Of a DNA stretch of 64,000 nucleotides, positions 53,365-62,030 are shown one piece after another. Origin of the DNA: Flavobacteriales bacterium (GTDB lineage Bacteria; Bacteroidota; Bacteroidia; NS11-12g; UBA955). The position numbers and the translations under genes were made by a program. The stretch lies in the NCBI GenBank assembly GCA_947463125.1, contig CANHQZ010000008.1, forward strand, positions 1 to 64,000, given 5' to 3'. Under the pieces are notes generated by a model. It was not told the DNA's origin and searched no databases. It saw only the letters and a program-made list of their open reading frames with translations. The stretch's first letter is position 1. Each line of letters opens with the position of its first letter.

Positions 53365-54660
53365 ATGCAGTGGATTTCTCAAATCCTTTTTGCCCTTTGC
53401 CTAGGAGCCGGTATCTGGTTTTTTGCAGGCAGGGTGCGTTTTATACGCCGAAACATCCTTTTGGGAAAAGACGTAGACCTCTCAGACAATCCGGCAGCAC
53501 GCTGGAAACAAATGTTCTGGGTGGCCATGGGACAGAGCAAAATGGCCAAACGCCCGGTTGCTTTTGTTTTTCACCTGTTTGTGTATCTGGGCTTTGTGCT
53601 CATCAACATAGAAGTGCTGGAAATCTTGCTGGATGGGCTTTTGGGCACCCACCGCCTGTTTTCCTTTATGGGCGGACTGTACAATGCGGCCATCGGTTTT
53701 TTTGAAATTCTCGCTTTGCTGGTGCTGGTGGCCTGTGTGGTTTTCCTCGCCCGCCGTTTTGTGGTGAAAGTGCCACGCCTGAATGCGCCTGAACTCAAAG
53801 GCTGGCCGGTAAAGGACGCGACTACCATTCTCATTGTGGAAATTGTATTGATGGCTGCCCTGCTGAAAATGAACGCAGCAGACCAGATTTTACAGGCCCG
53901 TGGTGCGGAACATTATACACAGGCAGGAAGCTTTCCGGTGAGCCAGTACCTGGTTCCTATGATGGATGGCTTCAGCACGGATTTTTTGGTAATTGCTGAA
54001 CGCGGCGCCTGGTGGTTCCATTTTATCGGTATTCTGTTGTTTTTGAACTATGTGCCTTACAGCAAACACTGGCATATTATCATGAGTTTCCCGAATGTGT
54101 ATTACACGCCGCTGAAACCCAAAGGGGCTTTCGCCAATATGGAAAGCGTCACCACCGAGGTAAAACTGATGATGGACCCTTCTGCCACTCCGCCCGAAGG
54201 CTATGAGCCGCCCGCCGGATTCGGTGCCCGGGATGTGCAGGATTTGACCTGGAAAAACCTGATGGACGCTTACACCTGCACGGAATGCGGTCGCTGCAGC
54301 AGCGTTTGTCCCGCTAACCTTACCGGTAAAAAACTCAGTCCGCGCAAAATCATGATGGATACCCGCGACCGCCTGGAAGAAGTGGGTCGCAACCTGGATG
54401 CGGGCACTACCGATGATAAAGACCTGCACAGCTATATTTCGGCCGAAGAACTTTGGGCCTGCACCACCTGCAACGCCTGCGCAGAGGCCTGTCCGGTGAA
54501 TATAAACCCGGTGGACATTATTGTGCAGATGCGCCAATATCAGGTGATGGAAAAGAGTGCCGCACCCGCCGAACTGAACAACATGTTTACCAACCTGGAA
54601 AACAACGGCGCTCCTTGGCAGATGAGCCAAATGGACAAGGCTAACTGGACCCAAAGCTGA
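53365..54660 (+). CDS. Membrane 4Fe-4S dicluster protein (HdrD/FixG-like electron carrier)
   Basis: 431 residues: four or five membrane helices in the first half (about 5-25, 65-90, 105-130, 155-170, 215-230), then two 4Fe-4S motifs, [12 protein letters not shown] beginning at Cys305 and [12 protein letters not shown] near residue 367. It would pass electrons between a membrane quinone or periplasmic pool and soluble partners. In many Bacteroidota this gene is followed by a CCG-domain heterodisulfide-reductase-like partner; here an acyltransferase comes instead. Near -7 element TATTTTCG (53352-53359) ends 5 nt before the ATG. Confidence 0.85.
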   Translation: MQWISQILFALCLGAGIWFFAGRVRFIRRNILLGKDVDLSDNPAARWKQMFWVAMGQSKMAKRPVAFVFHLFVYLGFVLINIEVLEILLDGLLGTHRLFSFMGGLYNAAIGFFEILALLVLVACVVFLARRFVVKVPRLNAPELKGWPVKDATTILIVEIVLMAALLKMNAADQILQARGAEHYTQAGSFPVSQYLVPMMDGFSTDFLVIAERGAWWFHFIGILLFLNYVPYSKHWHIIMSFPNVYYTPLKPKGAFANMESVTTEVKLMMDPSATPPEGYEPPAGFGARDVQDLTWKNLMDAYTCTECGRCSSVCPANLTGKKLSPRKIMMDTRDRLEEVGRNLDAGTTDDKDLHSYISAEELWACTTCNACAEACPVNINPVDIIVQMRQYQVMEKSAAPAELNNMFTNLENNGAPWQMSQMDKANWTQS

Positions 54661-55238
54661 TGGAAAATTATACCGCACACCCTACTGCCGTAATTGATGA
54701 CGGTTGCCAGATTGGCAAGGGCACACGCATTTGGCATTTTTCGCATATTATGCCGGGCTGTGTGATTGGCGAGAACTGCAACATCGGTCAGAATGTGGTG
54801 ATCAGTCCGGAAGTGGTGCTGGGCAACAATGTGAAGATTCAGAACAATGTTAGTATTTACACCGGTGTTACCTGCGATGATGATGTGTTTCTGGGCCCTA
54901 GTTGTGTGTTTACCAATGTAACCAACCCACGCAGCGCGGTAAACCGCCGCGGACAATACGCCAAAACCCATGTGGGGAAAGGCGCCAGCATTGGTGCCAA
55001 TGCCACCATTGTTTGCGGGCACGACATAGGAAAGTTTGCCTTTATCGGTGCCGGTGCGGTGGTAACCAAAAATGTACCCGATTACGCCCTGCTGGTGGGC
55101 AATCCCGCCCGGCAAACCGGCTGGATGAGCGAATACGGCCACAAGCTGCAGTTTGATGCGCAGGGTCATGCGGTTTGTCCCGAGAGCGAACAAACCTATC
55201 AACTGGAAAATGGTGTTGTAAGCCGTACCGACGCATGA
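54660..55238 (+). CDS. Left-handed beta-helix N-acetyltransferase (WbpD/WlbB-like)
   Basis: 192 residues with hexapeptide repeats ([46 protein letters not shown]), the acceptor loop [11 protein letters not shown] and [14 protein letters not shown]. It is closest to UDP-2-acetamido-3-amino-2,3-dideoxyglucuronate N-acetyltransferases, which build acetylated sugars for surface glycans. It overlaps the Fe-S gene by one base (TGATG) and is coupled to galE (ATGA). Confidence 0.87.
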   Translation: MENYTAHPTAVIDDGCQIGKGTRIWHFSHIMPGCVIGENCNIGQNVVISPEVVLGNNVKIQNNVSIYTGVTCDDDVFLGPSCVFTNVTNPRSAVNRRGQYAKTHVGKGASIGANATIVCGHDIGKFAFIGAGAVVTKNVPDYALLVGNPARQTGWMSEYGHKLQFDAQGHAVCPESEQTYQLENGVVSRTDA

Positions 55239-56239
55239 AAAATATCTTGGTAACCGGCGGACTCGGATTCATTGGCTCTCACACTGTGGTAAGCCTGCAA
55301 GAAGCAGGGTTTAACCCCGTGATTCTCGATAACCTCAGCAATACCCGCGAAACTGTGCTGGACGGCCTCGAAAAGCTCATGGGGCGCAGGCCTGTGTTTT
55401 TCAAGGGCGATGTAAATGATGCCGGTATTTATGACAGAATCGTATCTGAAACCGGCGAAATAGCGGCAGTCATTCATTTTGCGGCTTTCAAGGCGGTGGG
55501 TGAAAGCGTGGAACAGCCATTAAAGTATTACCACAATAATGTGCAGGGGCTGATTACATTGCTCACTGCCATGCAAAAACATGGTATCAACAACATCGTG
55601 TTCAGCAGCAGCTGCACCGTATACGGTGAGCCTGACCAAATACCTGTAAACGAAGATTCGCCCATTAAACCTGCGGCCTCGCCGTATGGCGCTACCAAGC
55701 AGATGGGCGAAATCATTTTGCGTGATTGTGCCTGGCTGAACACACAATGCCTGCGGTATTTTAATCCCATTGGTGCGCATCCTACAGGTTTGATTGGCGA
55801 ACTGCCACTGGGTGTGCCCAGCAATTTAATTCCCTATCTCACGCAATCTGTGGCGGGTTTAAGGCCGGCATTGACCGTGCATGGCGGTGATTATTCCACA
55901 ACGGACGGAACCTGCATTCGGGATTACATTCATGTGTGCGATTTAGCTGATGCCCATGTGGCAGCGCTGAACAGGCTTTTGGGTAAGAGTCAAACCTCAA
56001 CATTTGAGGTGTTTAACATAGGTACCGGTGACGGAAGCTCCGTTTTACAAGTGCTGAATGCCTTTGAAGCGGCAACCGGCAAAAAAGCTGACTATCAGAT
56101 TGGGCCGCGCAGACCGGGTGACGTAGTGGCAGTCTGGGCCGATGCCACGCGTGCTGAAAAAGTATTGGGCTGGAAAGCCAAAAGAGGCCTGCCCGAAATG
56201 CTGCGCGATGCCTGGAACTGGCAGACCCGGCAGGTGTAA
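55235..56239 (+). CDS. galE: UDP-glucose 4-epimerase
   Basis: 334 residues from the ATG at 55235, which overlaps the acetyltransferase stop (ATGA). NAD motif [11 protein letters not shown]; active-site Ser in [11 protein letters not shown], Tyr-x-x-x-Lys in SPYGATKQ, and the [11 protein letters not shown] binding segment are all present. It interconverts UDP-glucose and UDP-galactose, or the N-acetyl forms, for surface glycans. A longer frame from 55175 would extend into the previous gene and is not favoured. Confidence 0.93.
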   Translation: MKNILVTGGLGFIGSHTVVSLQEAGFNPVILDNLSNTRETVLDGLEKLMGRRPVFFKGDVNDAGIYDRIVSETGEIAAVIHFAAFKAVGESVEQPLKYYHNNVQGLITLLTAMQKHGINNIVFSSSCTVYGEPDQIPVNEDSPIKPAASPYGATKQMGEIILRDCAWLNTQCLRYFNPIGAHPTGLIGELPLGVPSNLIPYLTQSVAGLRPALTVHGGDYSTTDGTCIRDYIHVCDLADAHVAALNRLLGKSQTSTFEVFNIGTGDGSSVLQVLNAFEAATGKKADYQIGPRRPGDVVAVWADATRAEKVLGWKAKRGLPEMLRDAWNWQTRQV

Positions 56240-56292
56240 AAGCGTCCATTTTTCAGGATTCCTAAAGGAATAATTCCGGTGGCTTGTCAACA

Positions 56293-56420
56293 CTATCCAC
56301 ATTAAGTTCGGGTTTTGCATTGTGAATAATGTCCGATTTTCAATGCTTTTCGGAGGTTCAAGCCTTTTTACAAGCGTTTATTTTGTGAATTAAAAAACTT
56401 TTTCCACATTTTTATCAACA
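56293..56420. other. Cluster of DnaA-box-like sites
   Basis: Within 128 bp there are four 8-of-9 matches to TTATCCACA: CTATCCACA (56293-56301, +), TTATTCACA on the minus strand (56321-56329), TTTTCCACA (56400-56408, +) and TTATCAACA (56412-56420, +), plus a 7-of-9 site at 56384-56392. The stretch is AT-rich and non-coding. It may be an origin-like element or a DnaA-titration site; by-chance clustering is the alternative. Confidence 0.4.
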
Positions 56421-56426
56421 GAAAAC

Positions 56427-56440
56427 ATACCGGTTGGTAT
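56427..56440. promoter_or_regulatory. Operator-like perfect palindrome upstream of the TetR gene
   Basis: ATACC-GGTT-GGTAT, a perfect 14-bp inverted repeat, overlaps the -7 element of the regulator gene by 3 bases, the usual layout for TetR autorepression. Confidence 0.6.
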
Positions 56441-56445
56441 ATTTG
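56438..56445 (+). promoter_or_regulatory. -7 promoter element of the TetR gene
   Basis: Reads TATATTTG, exact TAnnTTTG, 9 nt before the ATG at 56455, overlapping the palindrome. Confidence 0.6.
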
Positions 56446-56454
56446 TAGCCCGAT

Positions 56455-57096
56455 ATGACAAAAATCACTCGAGAAAAGATTCTTAACCGTTGTTTTGAAG
56501 CCATCTGTGAAGGTGGTTTCATTAACCTTCGCACCGATAAGGAAATCAAGCGCCTGCGCATCACTAAAGGAGCGTTTTACCATTATTTCCCTGGAAAACT
56601 TGATTTAGGCTACGCTGTCATCGATGAGATTATCATGCCCATGTACATGGAGCGCTGGGCAACGCTTGAAGAGAAAACACGTGGTGTTTCTGTAGCCTTG
56701 AATGACATCATTGAAAACATCAAAACCGGCAGCACAGATTTGTCCGTGAAACGTGGCGACGTATTAGCCAACCTAATGGTGGAAATGAGCAACGAAGACG
56801 AAACTTTCCGTCTAAAGCTGGAAGAAGTGCTGGAAGCGCAGGTTAAAATCATTCAGCGCGCCATTCTCAATGGAAAGGCAGCCGGTGAGATGAAACCCCA
56901 GATTGATGCCCGCAGCATGGCTTATAGTTTGATAGGTCAGTTGCAGGGCTGCTATGCAGTAGCCAAAACCCGCAACAGCCGCGATGTATTTACCCTGATG
57001 ATGAACGCGATGCAGCGTCAGCTAAAAGAAGTTTTATTTGTAAGTGCAGCCACCGAACCTTCAGGAGGAACGGCATTTCAGCGCATGACCGCCTAA
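56455..57096 (+). CDS. TetR/AcrR family transcriptional regulator
   Basis: 213 residues. The N-terminal helix-turn-helix region is about residues 5-50 (REKILNRCFEAICEGG, then ITKGAFYHYFPGKLDLGYAV, the characteristic TetR recognition helix and following block). The C-terminal domain is all helical and would bind an unknown ligand and dimerise. A perfect palindrome over its own promoter suggests autorepression; the neighbouring efflux or fatty-acid genes of typical TetR targets are not obvious. Confidence 0.9.
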   Translation: MTKITREKILNRCFEAICEGGFINLRTDKEIKRLRITKGAFYHYFPGKLDLGYAVIDEIIMPMYMERWATLEEKTRGVSVALNDIIENIKTGSTDLSVKRGDVLANLMVEMSNEDETFRLKLEEVLEAQVKIIQRAILNGKAAGEMKPQIDARSMAYSLIGQLQGCYAVAKTRNSRDVFTLMMNAMQRQLKEVLFVSAATEPSGGTAFQRMTA

Positions 57097-57137
57097 TCGG
57101 AAAGTTCAGGCAGCGTAAGAAGTTAATTTTTTTTGGA

Positions 57138-57293
57138 TTATACCCAATCCATGGCCATTACCAACCCGCCAAAGAAGGTAGGCAAGCCCAGCCAAAAGCC
57201 CTGAGGAAGGAAAATGGTCAGCAAAATCAGGGCCACTGCAGATACTGCAGTAACTGCCCAGTACAATCCGGTTTTGCGCTTAGCGTCTGTCAT
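57138..57293 (-). CDS. Tiny membrane protein (51 residues)
   Basis: A short frame with two hydrophobic stretches (about 10-28, LYWAVTAVSAVALILLTIF, and 33-49, FWLGLPTFFGGLVMAM) and a basic N-terminus (DAKRKT). An exact -7 element lies 7 nt before its ATG, which argues that it is expressed. No family is recognised. It is divergent from the Cys/Lys-rich micro-protein gene. Confidence 0.65.
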   Translation of the reverse strand: MTDAKRKTGLYWAVTAVSAVALILLTIFLPQGFWLGLPTFFGGLVMAMDWV

Positions 57294-57300
57294 AACACAG

Positions 57301-57308
57301 CAAAGTTA
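57301..57308 (-). promoter_or_regulatory. -7 promoter element of the 51-residue membrane protein gene
   Basis: Minus strand TAACTTTG, exact TAnnTTTG, 7 nt before the ATG at 57293. Confidence 0.6.
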
Positions 57309-57336
57309 CAAATTCAAATTCACAGTCACAAATGCT

Positions 57337-57344
57337 TAGGTTTG
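57337..57344 (+). promoter_or_regulatory. -7 promoter element of the Cys/Lys-rich micro-protein gene
   Basis: Reads TAGGTTTG, exact TAnnTTTG, 35 nt before the ATG pair at 57380/57383. Confidence 0.45.
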
Positions 57345-57379
57345 CAACAGGTCCGCTTACAGTCTTTCCAACCTGCCTA

Positions 57380-57460
57380 ATGATGGGCGGTAAGAAGAAA
57401 AAGTGCTGTAAAAAATACAAAACAGCCAAGCGTTGCAAGGATTGTCCGAAAAAGAGATAA
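57380..57460 (+). CDS. Cys/Lys-rich micro-protein (26 residues)
   Basis: A 26-residue frame from the ATG pair (57380/57383) with four cysteines in the pattern CC(x8)C(x2)C and about eleven lysines or arginines: GGKKKKCCKKYKTAKRC, then KDCPKKR. The pattern suggests a tiny zinc- or nucleic-acid-binding protein. It lies behind an exact -7 element and ahead of the second di-heme peroxidase gene. Confidence 0.5.
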   Translation: MMGGKKKKCCKKYKTAKRCKDCPKKR

Positions 57461-57515
57461 GGAACAGATTAAACCTTTTACCCCCAACAACATCTAATCT
57501 CTAAACACCCTGGCT

Positions 57516-58703
57516 ATGAAACGAAATACCCTTCTTATTATCCTATCCCTTTCAGCTGCTGTTATCATCGTGGTTTCTTCCTGCCGCAAAACCCCTTCAA
57601 CAGATGACAAAAAACCCACGGCTGTTGAAAGCACGTTTAAGGGAAAAATTGACATCCATAATCCTCTGAACTATGCAACCCAGTTCATTCCGGGTTACAT
57701 CACCAAATCCAATGGCATGTCCAATCCCATCAGCGACAAGGGCGCCACACTGGGCAGGGTGTTGTTTTATGACAAACAACTTTCGGTTAACAATACCATT
57801 TCCTGCGGTAGCTGCCACCGGCAGGAATTTGCCTTTAGCGACACTGCAGTAGCCAGTGCAGGGGTGAACGGAAAAACGGGCAGACACAGCATGCGGCTCA
57901 TCAATGCCCGTTTTGGCCAGGAAGTGAAGTTCTTTTGGGATGAGCGCGCCAATACACTCGAGGAACAGACCACCCAACCCATTCAGGATCACGCCGAAAT
58001 GGGGTACAGCGGACAAAACGGAGACCCCGGAATAGCCGATCTGATTGCCAAAATGAAAAGTATCGGATATTACAGGGAACTCTTTACATGGGTATACGGC
58101 AGCGAAGAAATTACCGAACAAAAAATACAATTGGCACTGGCACAGTTTATTCGCAGCATAGTTTCCTTCGACAGCAAATACGATGCAGGTCGTAGTCTGG
58201 TAGCCAATGATGGTGCACCTTTCCCAAATTTTACCGCGCAGGAAAACAATGGAAAAAACTTATTTCTGGCCCCACCCACATTTGACCCTATGGGCGTGCG
58301 CACCGGCGGTGGTTTAGGCTGCGGCGGTTGTCACCGTGCACCTGAATTTGATATCGACCCCAACAGCCGCAGCAACGGTATTGGCGGGAGTATCAATGGC
58401 GGTCCAGATTTTACGGTAACAAGATCCCCCTCACTCAGAGACCTTATCAATTCAAAAGGAAATATCAACGGCCCTATGATGCATACAGGCATTATCAAAG
58501 ATTTGCAAGCTTCCGTTGGTCACTACGGAAATCTGATAAATGCTGCCATCAATAATCCAAACCTGGATCCCAGGCTAAAACCGGGCGGAAGAGGCCAGCA
58601 GCTAAACCTCAACGCAACTGAAGTGAATGCCGTTATCGCTTTCCTGAAAACCCTTTCCGGTACAGATGTATATACCAATGAAAAGTGGAGCAATCCGTTC
58701 TAA
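57516..58703 (+). CDS. Di-heme cytochrome c peroxidase lipoprotein, second copy
   Basis: 395 residues, lipobox Cys23 (VVSSC). Two heme sites: CGSCH near residue 99 and CGGCH near residue 273, with FFWDERANTL as in the CCP/MauG family. It is a paralogue of the protein at 675-1799 (same motif order, same lipoprotein type), but no MbnP-like gene adjoins it. A peroxidase role in H2O2 removal is therefore more likely here, although the N-terminal half could still dock another partner. Confidence 0.9.
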   Translation: MKRNTLLIILSLSAAVIIVVSSCRKTPSTDDKKPTAVESTFKGKIDIHNPLNYATQFIPGYITKSNGMSNPISDKGATLGRVLFYDKQLSVNNTISCGSCHRQEFAFSDTAVASAGVNGKTGRHSMRLINARFGQEVKFFWDERANTLEEQTTQPIQDHAEMGYSGQNGDPGIADLIAKMKSIGYYRELFTWVYGSEEITEQKIQLALAQFIRSIVSFDSKYDAGRSLVANDGAPFPNFTAQENNGKNLFLAPPTFDPMGVRTGGGLGCGGCHRAPEFDIDPNSRSNGIGGSINGGPDFTVTRSPSLRDLINSKGNINGPMMHTGIIKDLQASVGHYGNLINAAINNPNLDPRLKPGGRGQQLNLNATEVNAVIAFLKTLSGTDVYTNEKWSNPF

Positions 58704-58706
58704 TGG

Positions 58707-58754
58707 GGTGTAATACACCTTATAAAACTTACCCGGAACAATAGTTTATTCCGG
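58707..58754 (+). terminator. Paired hairpins after the second peroxidase gene
   Basis: Two short stems, GGTGTA/TACACC (58707-58719) and CCGGAA/TTCCGG (58733-58754). The T-runs after them are short, so termination is plausible but not strong. Confidence 0.4.
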
Positions 58755-58772
58755 TGATTTAAGAAATATTTT

Positions 58773-58784
58773 AGTCCGCGGACT
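58773..58784. promoter_or_regulatory. Perfect 12-bp palindrome upstream of the VIT1-like transporter
   Basis: AGTCCGCGGACT, with extra flanking symmetry (ATTTT on the left, TAAAAT on the right after a 2-nt bulge). It is a candidate operator for the metal transporter; the regulator is unknown. Confidence 0.4.
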
Positions 58785-58878
58785 CATAAAATCGAAGCAA
58801 CTCGGTTAGGGTAGTTTATACATTTAATTCCTAAATTCGTTTTGACGGTATGCTTCTCGTCAACAAAACCACAACCAA

Positions 58879-59595
58879 ATGAATAAACCCCAATCTCTCA
58901 ACATAGATAACTATTTAACCCCGCACTACATTCACCGCAGCAACTGGCTGAGAGCGGCGGTGCTGGGCGCGAATGACGGGATTATTTCCATTTCCAGCCT
59001 GGCCATCGGTGTGGCTTCCGCAGGAACAGAAAGAGATCCCATTTTGCTGGCCACGGTGGCCGGTCTGGTGGCCGGAGCTTTGTCCATGGCAGCGGGCGAA
59101 TACGTTTCGGTAAGTTCCCAAACCGATGTAGAGAAAGCCGATATCGAAAGGGAAAAACGGGAACTGGAAGAAATGCCGGAGGCAGAAATGCAGATTCTGG
59201 CGCAGATATATGAAAAACGTGGACTTTCGAGTGAAACAGCCCAACAAGTTGCCAAAGAACTTACAGAGGCAGATGCGCTGGGAGCACACATGCGCGATGA
59301 ACTGGGCCTTAATGAGGTGAGCCAGGCCAAGCCCATTCAGGCAGCCTTGGCCTCGGGACTGGCATTCTCTGCAGGCGGAATTTTACCGCTGCTGGTAACC
59401 TTTCTGGCGCCCGTAAAAGGCATGGAATATTTCCTGTATGGATTTACCATTGTTTCGCTGATTGTACTGGGCACAGTTTCAGCTAAAGCCGGAGGCTCAA
59501 GCGTGGCAAAAGCCATCGCCAGAATCGTTATCTGGGGAACGCTGGCCATGGGAATTTCGGGGCTGGTGGGGTATTTGTTTGGGGTGAATGTGTAA
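58879..59595 (+). CDS. VIT1/CCC1 family iron/manganese transporter
   Basis: 238 residues with five membrane helices. NWLRAAVLGANDGIISISSLAIGVA is the first block, AAGEYVSVSSQTDVEKADIEREK the second with the family's metal-facing acidic residues, then a cytoplasmic helical region rich in Glu and three more helices. Family members export or store Fe2+/Mn2+. A palindrome upstream hints at metal-dependent control; that is inference. Confidence 0.9.
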   Translation: MNKPQSLNIDNYLTPHYIHRSNWLRAAVLGANDGIISISSLAIGVASAGTERDPILLATVAGLVAGALSMAAGEYVSVSSQTDVEKADIEREKRELEEMPEAEMQILAQIYEKRGLSSETAQQVAKELTEADALGAHMRDELGLNEVSQAKPIQAALASGLAFSAGGILPLLVTFLAPVKGMEYFLYGFTIVSLIVLGTVSAKAGGSSVAKAIARIVIWGTLAMGISGLVGYLFGVNV

Positions 59596-59661
59596 GTTAA
59601 TCACCCGGCATACTCATTTGGATGAAAGATTGTATTATTGAATAATTAAAAATAAACAAAT

Positions 59662-60759
59662 ATGAAAAGGCTAAAATTTACCCGGGATGAGGGCAGTGCT
59701 TTTTATAAGGAATTAACAGAAAATATAGAAAAATATTTTACAGAAAAAGGAATTGAAAAAACAGGCAATTCCACTATGCTTTTTAAAATATTTCTCTATT
59801 TTGGTCTGGATATTTTATTCTATATTTTGATGATGAAAAGCTCCACCCCGGCGGAGTTTTATGCTTATTATCTTCTGATGGGCCTGTCTGTATTGCTCAC
59901 CGCTTTCAACATCTCACACGATGCTGCACACGGGGTGGCCGTAAAAAGCAAGTTCTGGAATAAGGTACTGTTTTCACTCAGCTTCAACTTGCAAGGTAAC
60001 AATGCCTATGTATGGGGTAAAAACCATAACGAATCGCACCACTTATACACCAATATTGAAGGCAGTGATATTGATGTACTGAACAATCCGCTGTTTAGAA
60101 TGACTGCAACCCAGCCCGCAAAATGGTTTCACCGCTATCAGTATATATATGCGCCTGTGCTGTATTTGTTTTATTCACTAAACTGGTTTTTTATGCGCGA
60201 CACCCTCATGCTATTCAATTACAGCAGCCGCACCATCAGCATAAAAATTCCATTGAATGAAATTATTAAACTGATTTTTTTTAAATTTTTTTATATCGCC
60301 TATATGATTGTTTTACCCGCTATATTGTTGCCTTTTGGCTGGGGTGTGGTTTTGTGGGCATTTTTGCTGAATCATTTCATGGTTTCAATTATTTTTATTG
60401 GTGTTTTGGGTGTTTCTCATCTATCCGATTATGTAGCGCATCCTACACCCGATGAGAACCGTAAATTGTCAATGAGCTGGCCAAAACTACAAATGTGCAC
60501 ATCGGTGGATTACAATCCTGCAAGCGTGTTTTTTAACTGGACACTGGGTGGTTTTAATGCACATGCGCTTCACCATTTACTGCCTAATATTTCGCACGTA
60601 CATTACCTCGATATTCTACCCATTTTCAGGGATACGGCTAAAAAACACGGAATAAAATACATGGAAATGCCTTATGCTGCCTCACTGGCATCACATTTTC
60701 GTTTTTTGAAACAGATGGGCGCTGAAACAAATTATTCTCCAAAACCCTATGAGGGATAA
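59662..60759 (+). CDS. Membrane fatty acid desaturase, copy 1
   Basis: 365 residues with four membrane helices and the three histidine boxes HDAAH (86-90), HNESHH (122-127) and HALHH (near residue 300), which bind a di-iron centre. It is of the linoleoyl-CoA/acyl-lipid desaturase type and overlaps copy 2 by 11 nt. The gene is AT-rich. The acyl or other substrate is not indicated. Confidence 0.85.
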   Translation: MKRLKFTRDEGSAFYKELTENIEKYFTEKGIEKTGNSTMLFKIFLYFGLDILFYILMMKSSTPAEFYAYYLLMGLSVLLTAFNISHDAAHGVAVKSKFWNKVLFSLSFNLQGNNAYVWGKNHNESHHLYTNIEGSDIDVLNNPLFRMTATQPAKWFHRYQYIYAPVLYLFYSLNWFFMRDTLMLFNYSSRTISIKIPLNEIIKLIFFKFFYIAYMIVLPAILLPFGWGVVLWAFLLNHFMVSIIFIGVLGVSHLSDYVAHPTPDENRKLSMSWPKLQMCTSVDYNPASVFFNWTLGGFNAHALHHLLPNISHVHYLDILPIFRDTAKKHGIKYMEMPYAASLASHFRFLKQMGAETNYSPKPYEG

Positions 60760-61810
60760 ACACATTCAAATACCCGCAGATGCTGAGCTTCTGAAATTAC
60801 TGAACCGCAAGGTTGGTGAGGAACTTAATTTGGGTAAAAACCGGGTACAAATTCTGCTTTGGATAAAATTTATTTTTTATTTCGGCACATCGGTTTTTTT
60901 GTACTATTCATTATACCACATAACTAACCCGGTTTATTTTATACTTTGTTTTATTGCCTACGGTTTTATTTCCTTATTATTTGCCTTCAATTTTGCGCAT
61001 GATTTTTCACACAATGCCATTTTTAAAAGCAAGTGGCTTAACAATCTGTCCTATTCCATCATCTATACTTTAAAAGGGGCTCATGCCGAGGCATGGAAAA
61101 AAAGGCATATTCATTCACACCATTACGCACCCAATGTGGAGGCATATGATTCTGATTTAAAAATTGCAAAATTTATCCGAGTTACGCCCGGCAGTGAACA
61201 AAAATGGTATCACCGTTTTCAGCATATTTATGCGCCTTTTGCATACACCACCTATTCCCTTTTCTGGGTATTTATAAAGGATTTTATCATATTATATTCT
61301 GATGATGAGTTCACAGAAAAAGAAGAAAAAGGATTTACGTATCACCTCTCTTTTTGGATACAAAAATTAGTATATATATGTTATTTGCTGGTTTTTCCTG
61401 TTTTGTTTTCTGCAATGAACTGGCCTTGGGTAATTGCAGGATTTTTATGCATGCATCTGGCTCAGTCCCTGTTTTTGTTGTTTACTTTTTTTATGACGCA
61501 CCATGTAGAATCCACCGCCTATCCCACCACCGATGAACAGGGTTACATCAACACATCCTGGGTATTGAATCAGATTCGCAGCTCCAACGACATGCACCCG
61601 TTCAGCCCCATTGCCAATTTTATTTTAGGCGGATTTAACAACCATATTGCACACCATTTATTTCCACACTATCATCACATATACTATCCGACAATCAATA
61701 AAATTATTTACCGCGTTTTGCGCGAACACAACATAGAACCAAACCAAACCAGCTACTGGGGCGGAATTGTTTCGCATTTGCGCCTGCTAAGGCACATGGG
61801 CGGTGATTGA
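60749..61810 (+). CDS. Membrane fatty acid desaturase, copy 2
   Basis: 353 residues, paralogous to copy 1: His boxes HDFSH (84-88), HIHSHH (120-125) and HIAHH (near residue 300), with the same helix pattern. Starts differ from copy 1 mainly in the first ~35 residues. It is translationally coupled to copy 1 (overlap 60749-60759), so both products are made together; they may act on different positions or substrates. It is AT-rich like its neighbour. Confidence 0.85.
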   Translation: MRDKHIQIPADAELLKLLNRKVGEELNLGKNRVQILLWIKFIFYFGTSVFLYYSLYHITNPVYFILCFIAYGFISLLFAFNFAHDFSHNAIFKSKWLNNLSYSIIYTLKGAHAEAWKKRHIHSHHYAPNVEAYDSDLKIAKFIRVTPGSEQKWYHRFQHIYAPFAYTTYSLFWVFIKDFIILYSDDEFTEKEEKGFTYHLSFWIQKLVYICYLLVFPVLFSAMNWPWVIAGFLCMHLAQSLFLLFTFFMTHHVESTAYPTTDEQGYINTSWVLNQIRSSNDMHPFSPIANFILGGFNNHIAHHLFPHYHHIYYPTINKIIYRVLREHNIEPNQTSYWGGIVSHLRLLRHMGGD

Positions 61811-61822
61811 GCTATGCTTTTG

Positions 61823-61942
61823 CTACCTTTTTAGCACCTTAAATGCCATATTCCTTCCATGCCCCTGCATGATGGCGAGGTTAATCCATCTGAGGGCGAA
61901 TTTTTCCAGCAGTTCTACTGTATCGAATTGGCCAATATTCAT
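61823..61942 (-). CDS. Possible 39-residue protein
   Basis: A short frame with a plausible ATG (61942), helical N-terminus (MNIGQFDTVELLEKFALRW) and basic tail. It has no recognised family, and only a near -7 motif is seen upstream, so it may be a chance frame. Confidence 0.25.
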   Translation of the reverse strand: MNIGQFDTVELLEKFALRWINLAIMQGHGRNMAFKVLKR

Positions 61943-62030
61943 ACAAAATAAACTCTTGCTGTTGCCTGAAAATCCATAAGACCATTAAACCTGAATAGGA
62001 CTATCACATCTAATTCAGTAACATTGTAAC

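Noticed and set aside
56240-56454. tRNA gene (the GGTTCAAGCC segment near 56355)
   Set aside because: No acceptor or anticodon stems pair around the T-loop-like sequence.
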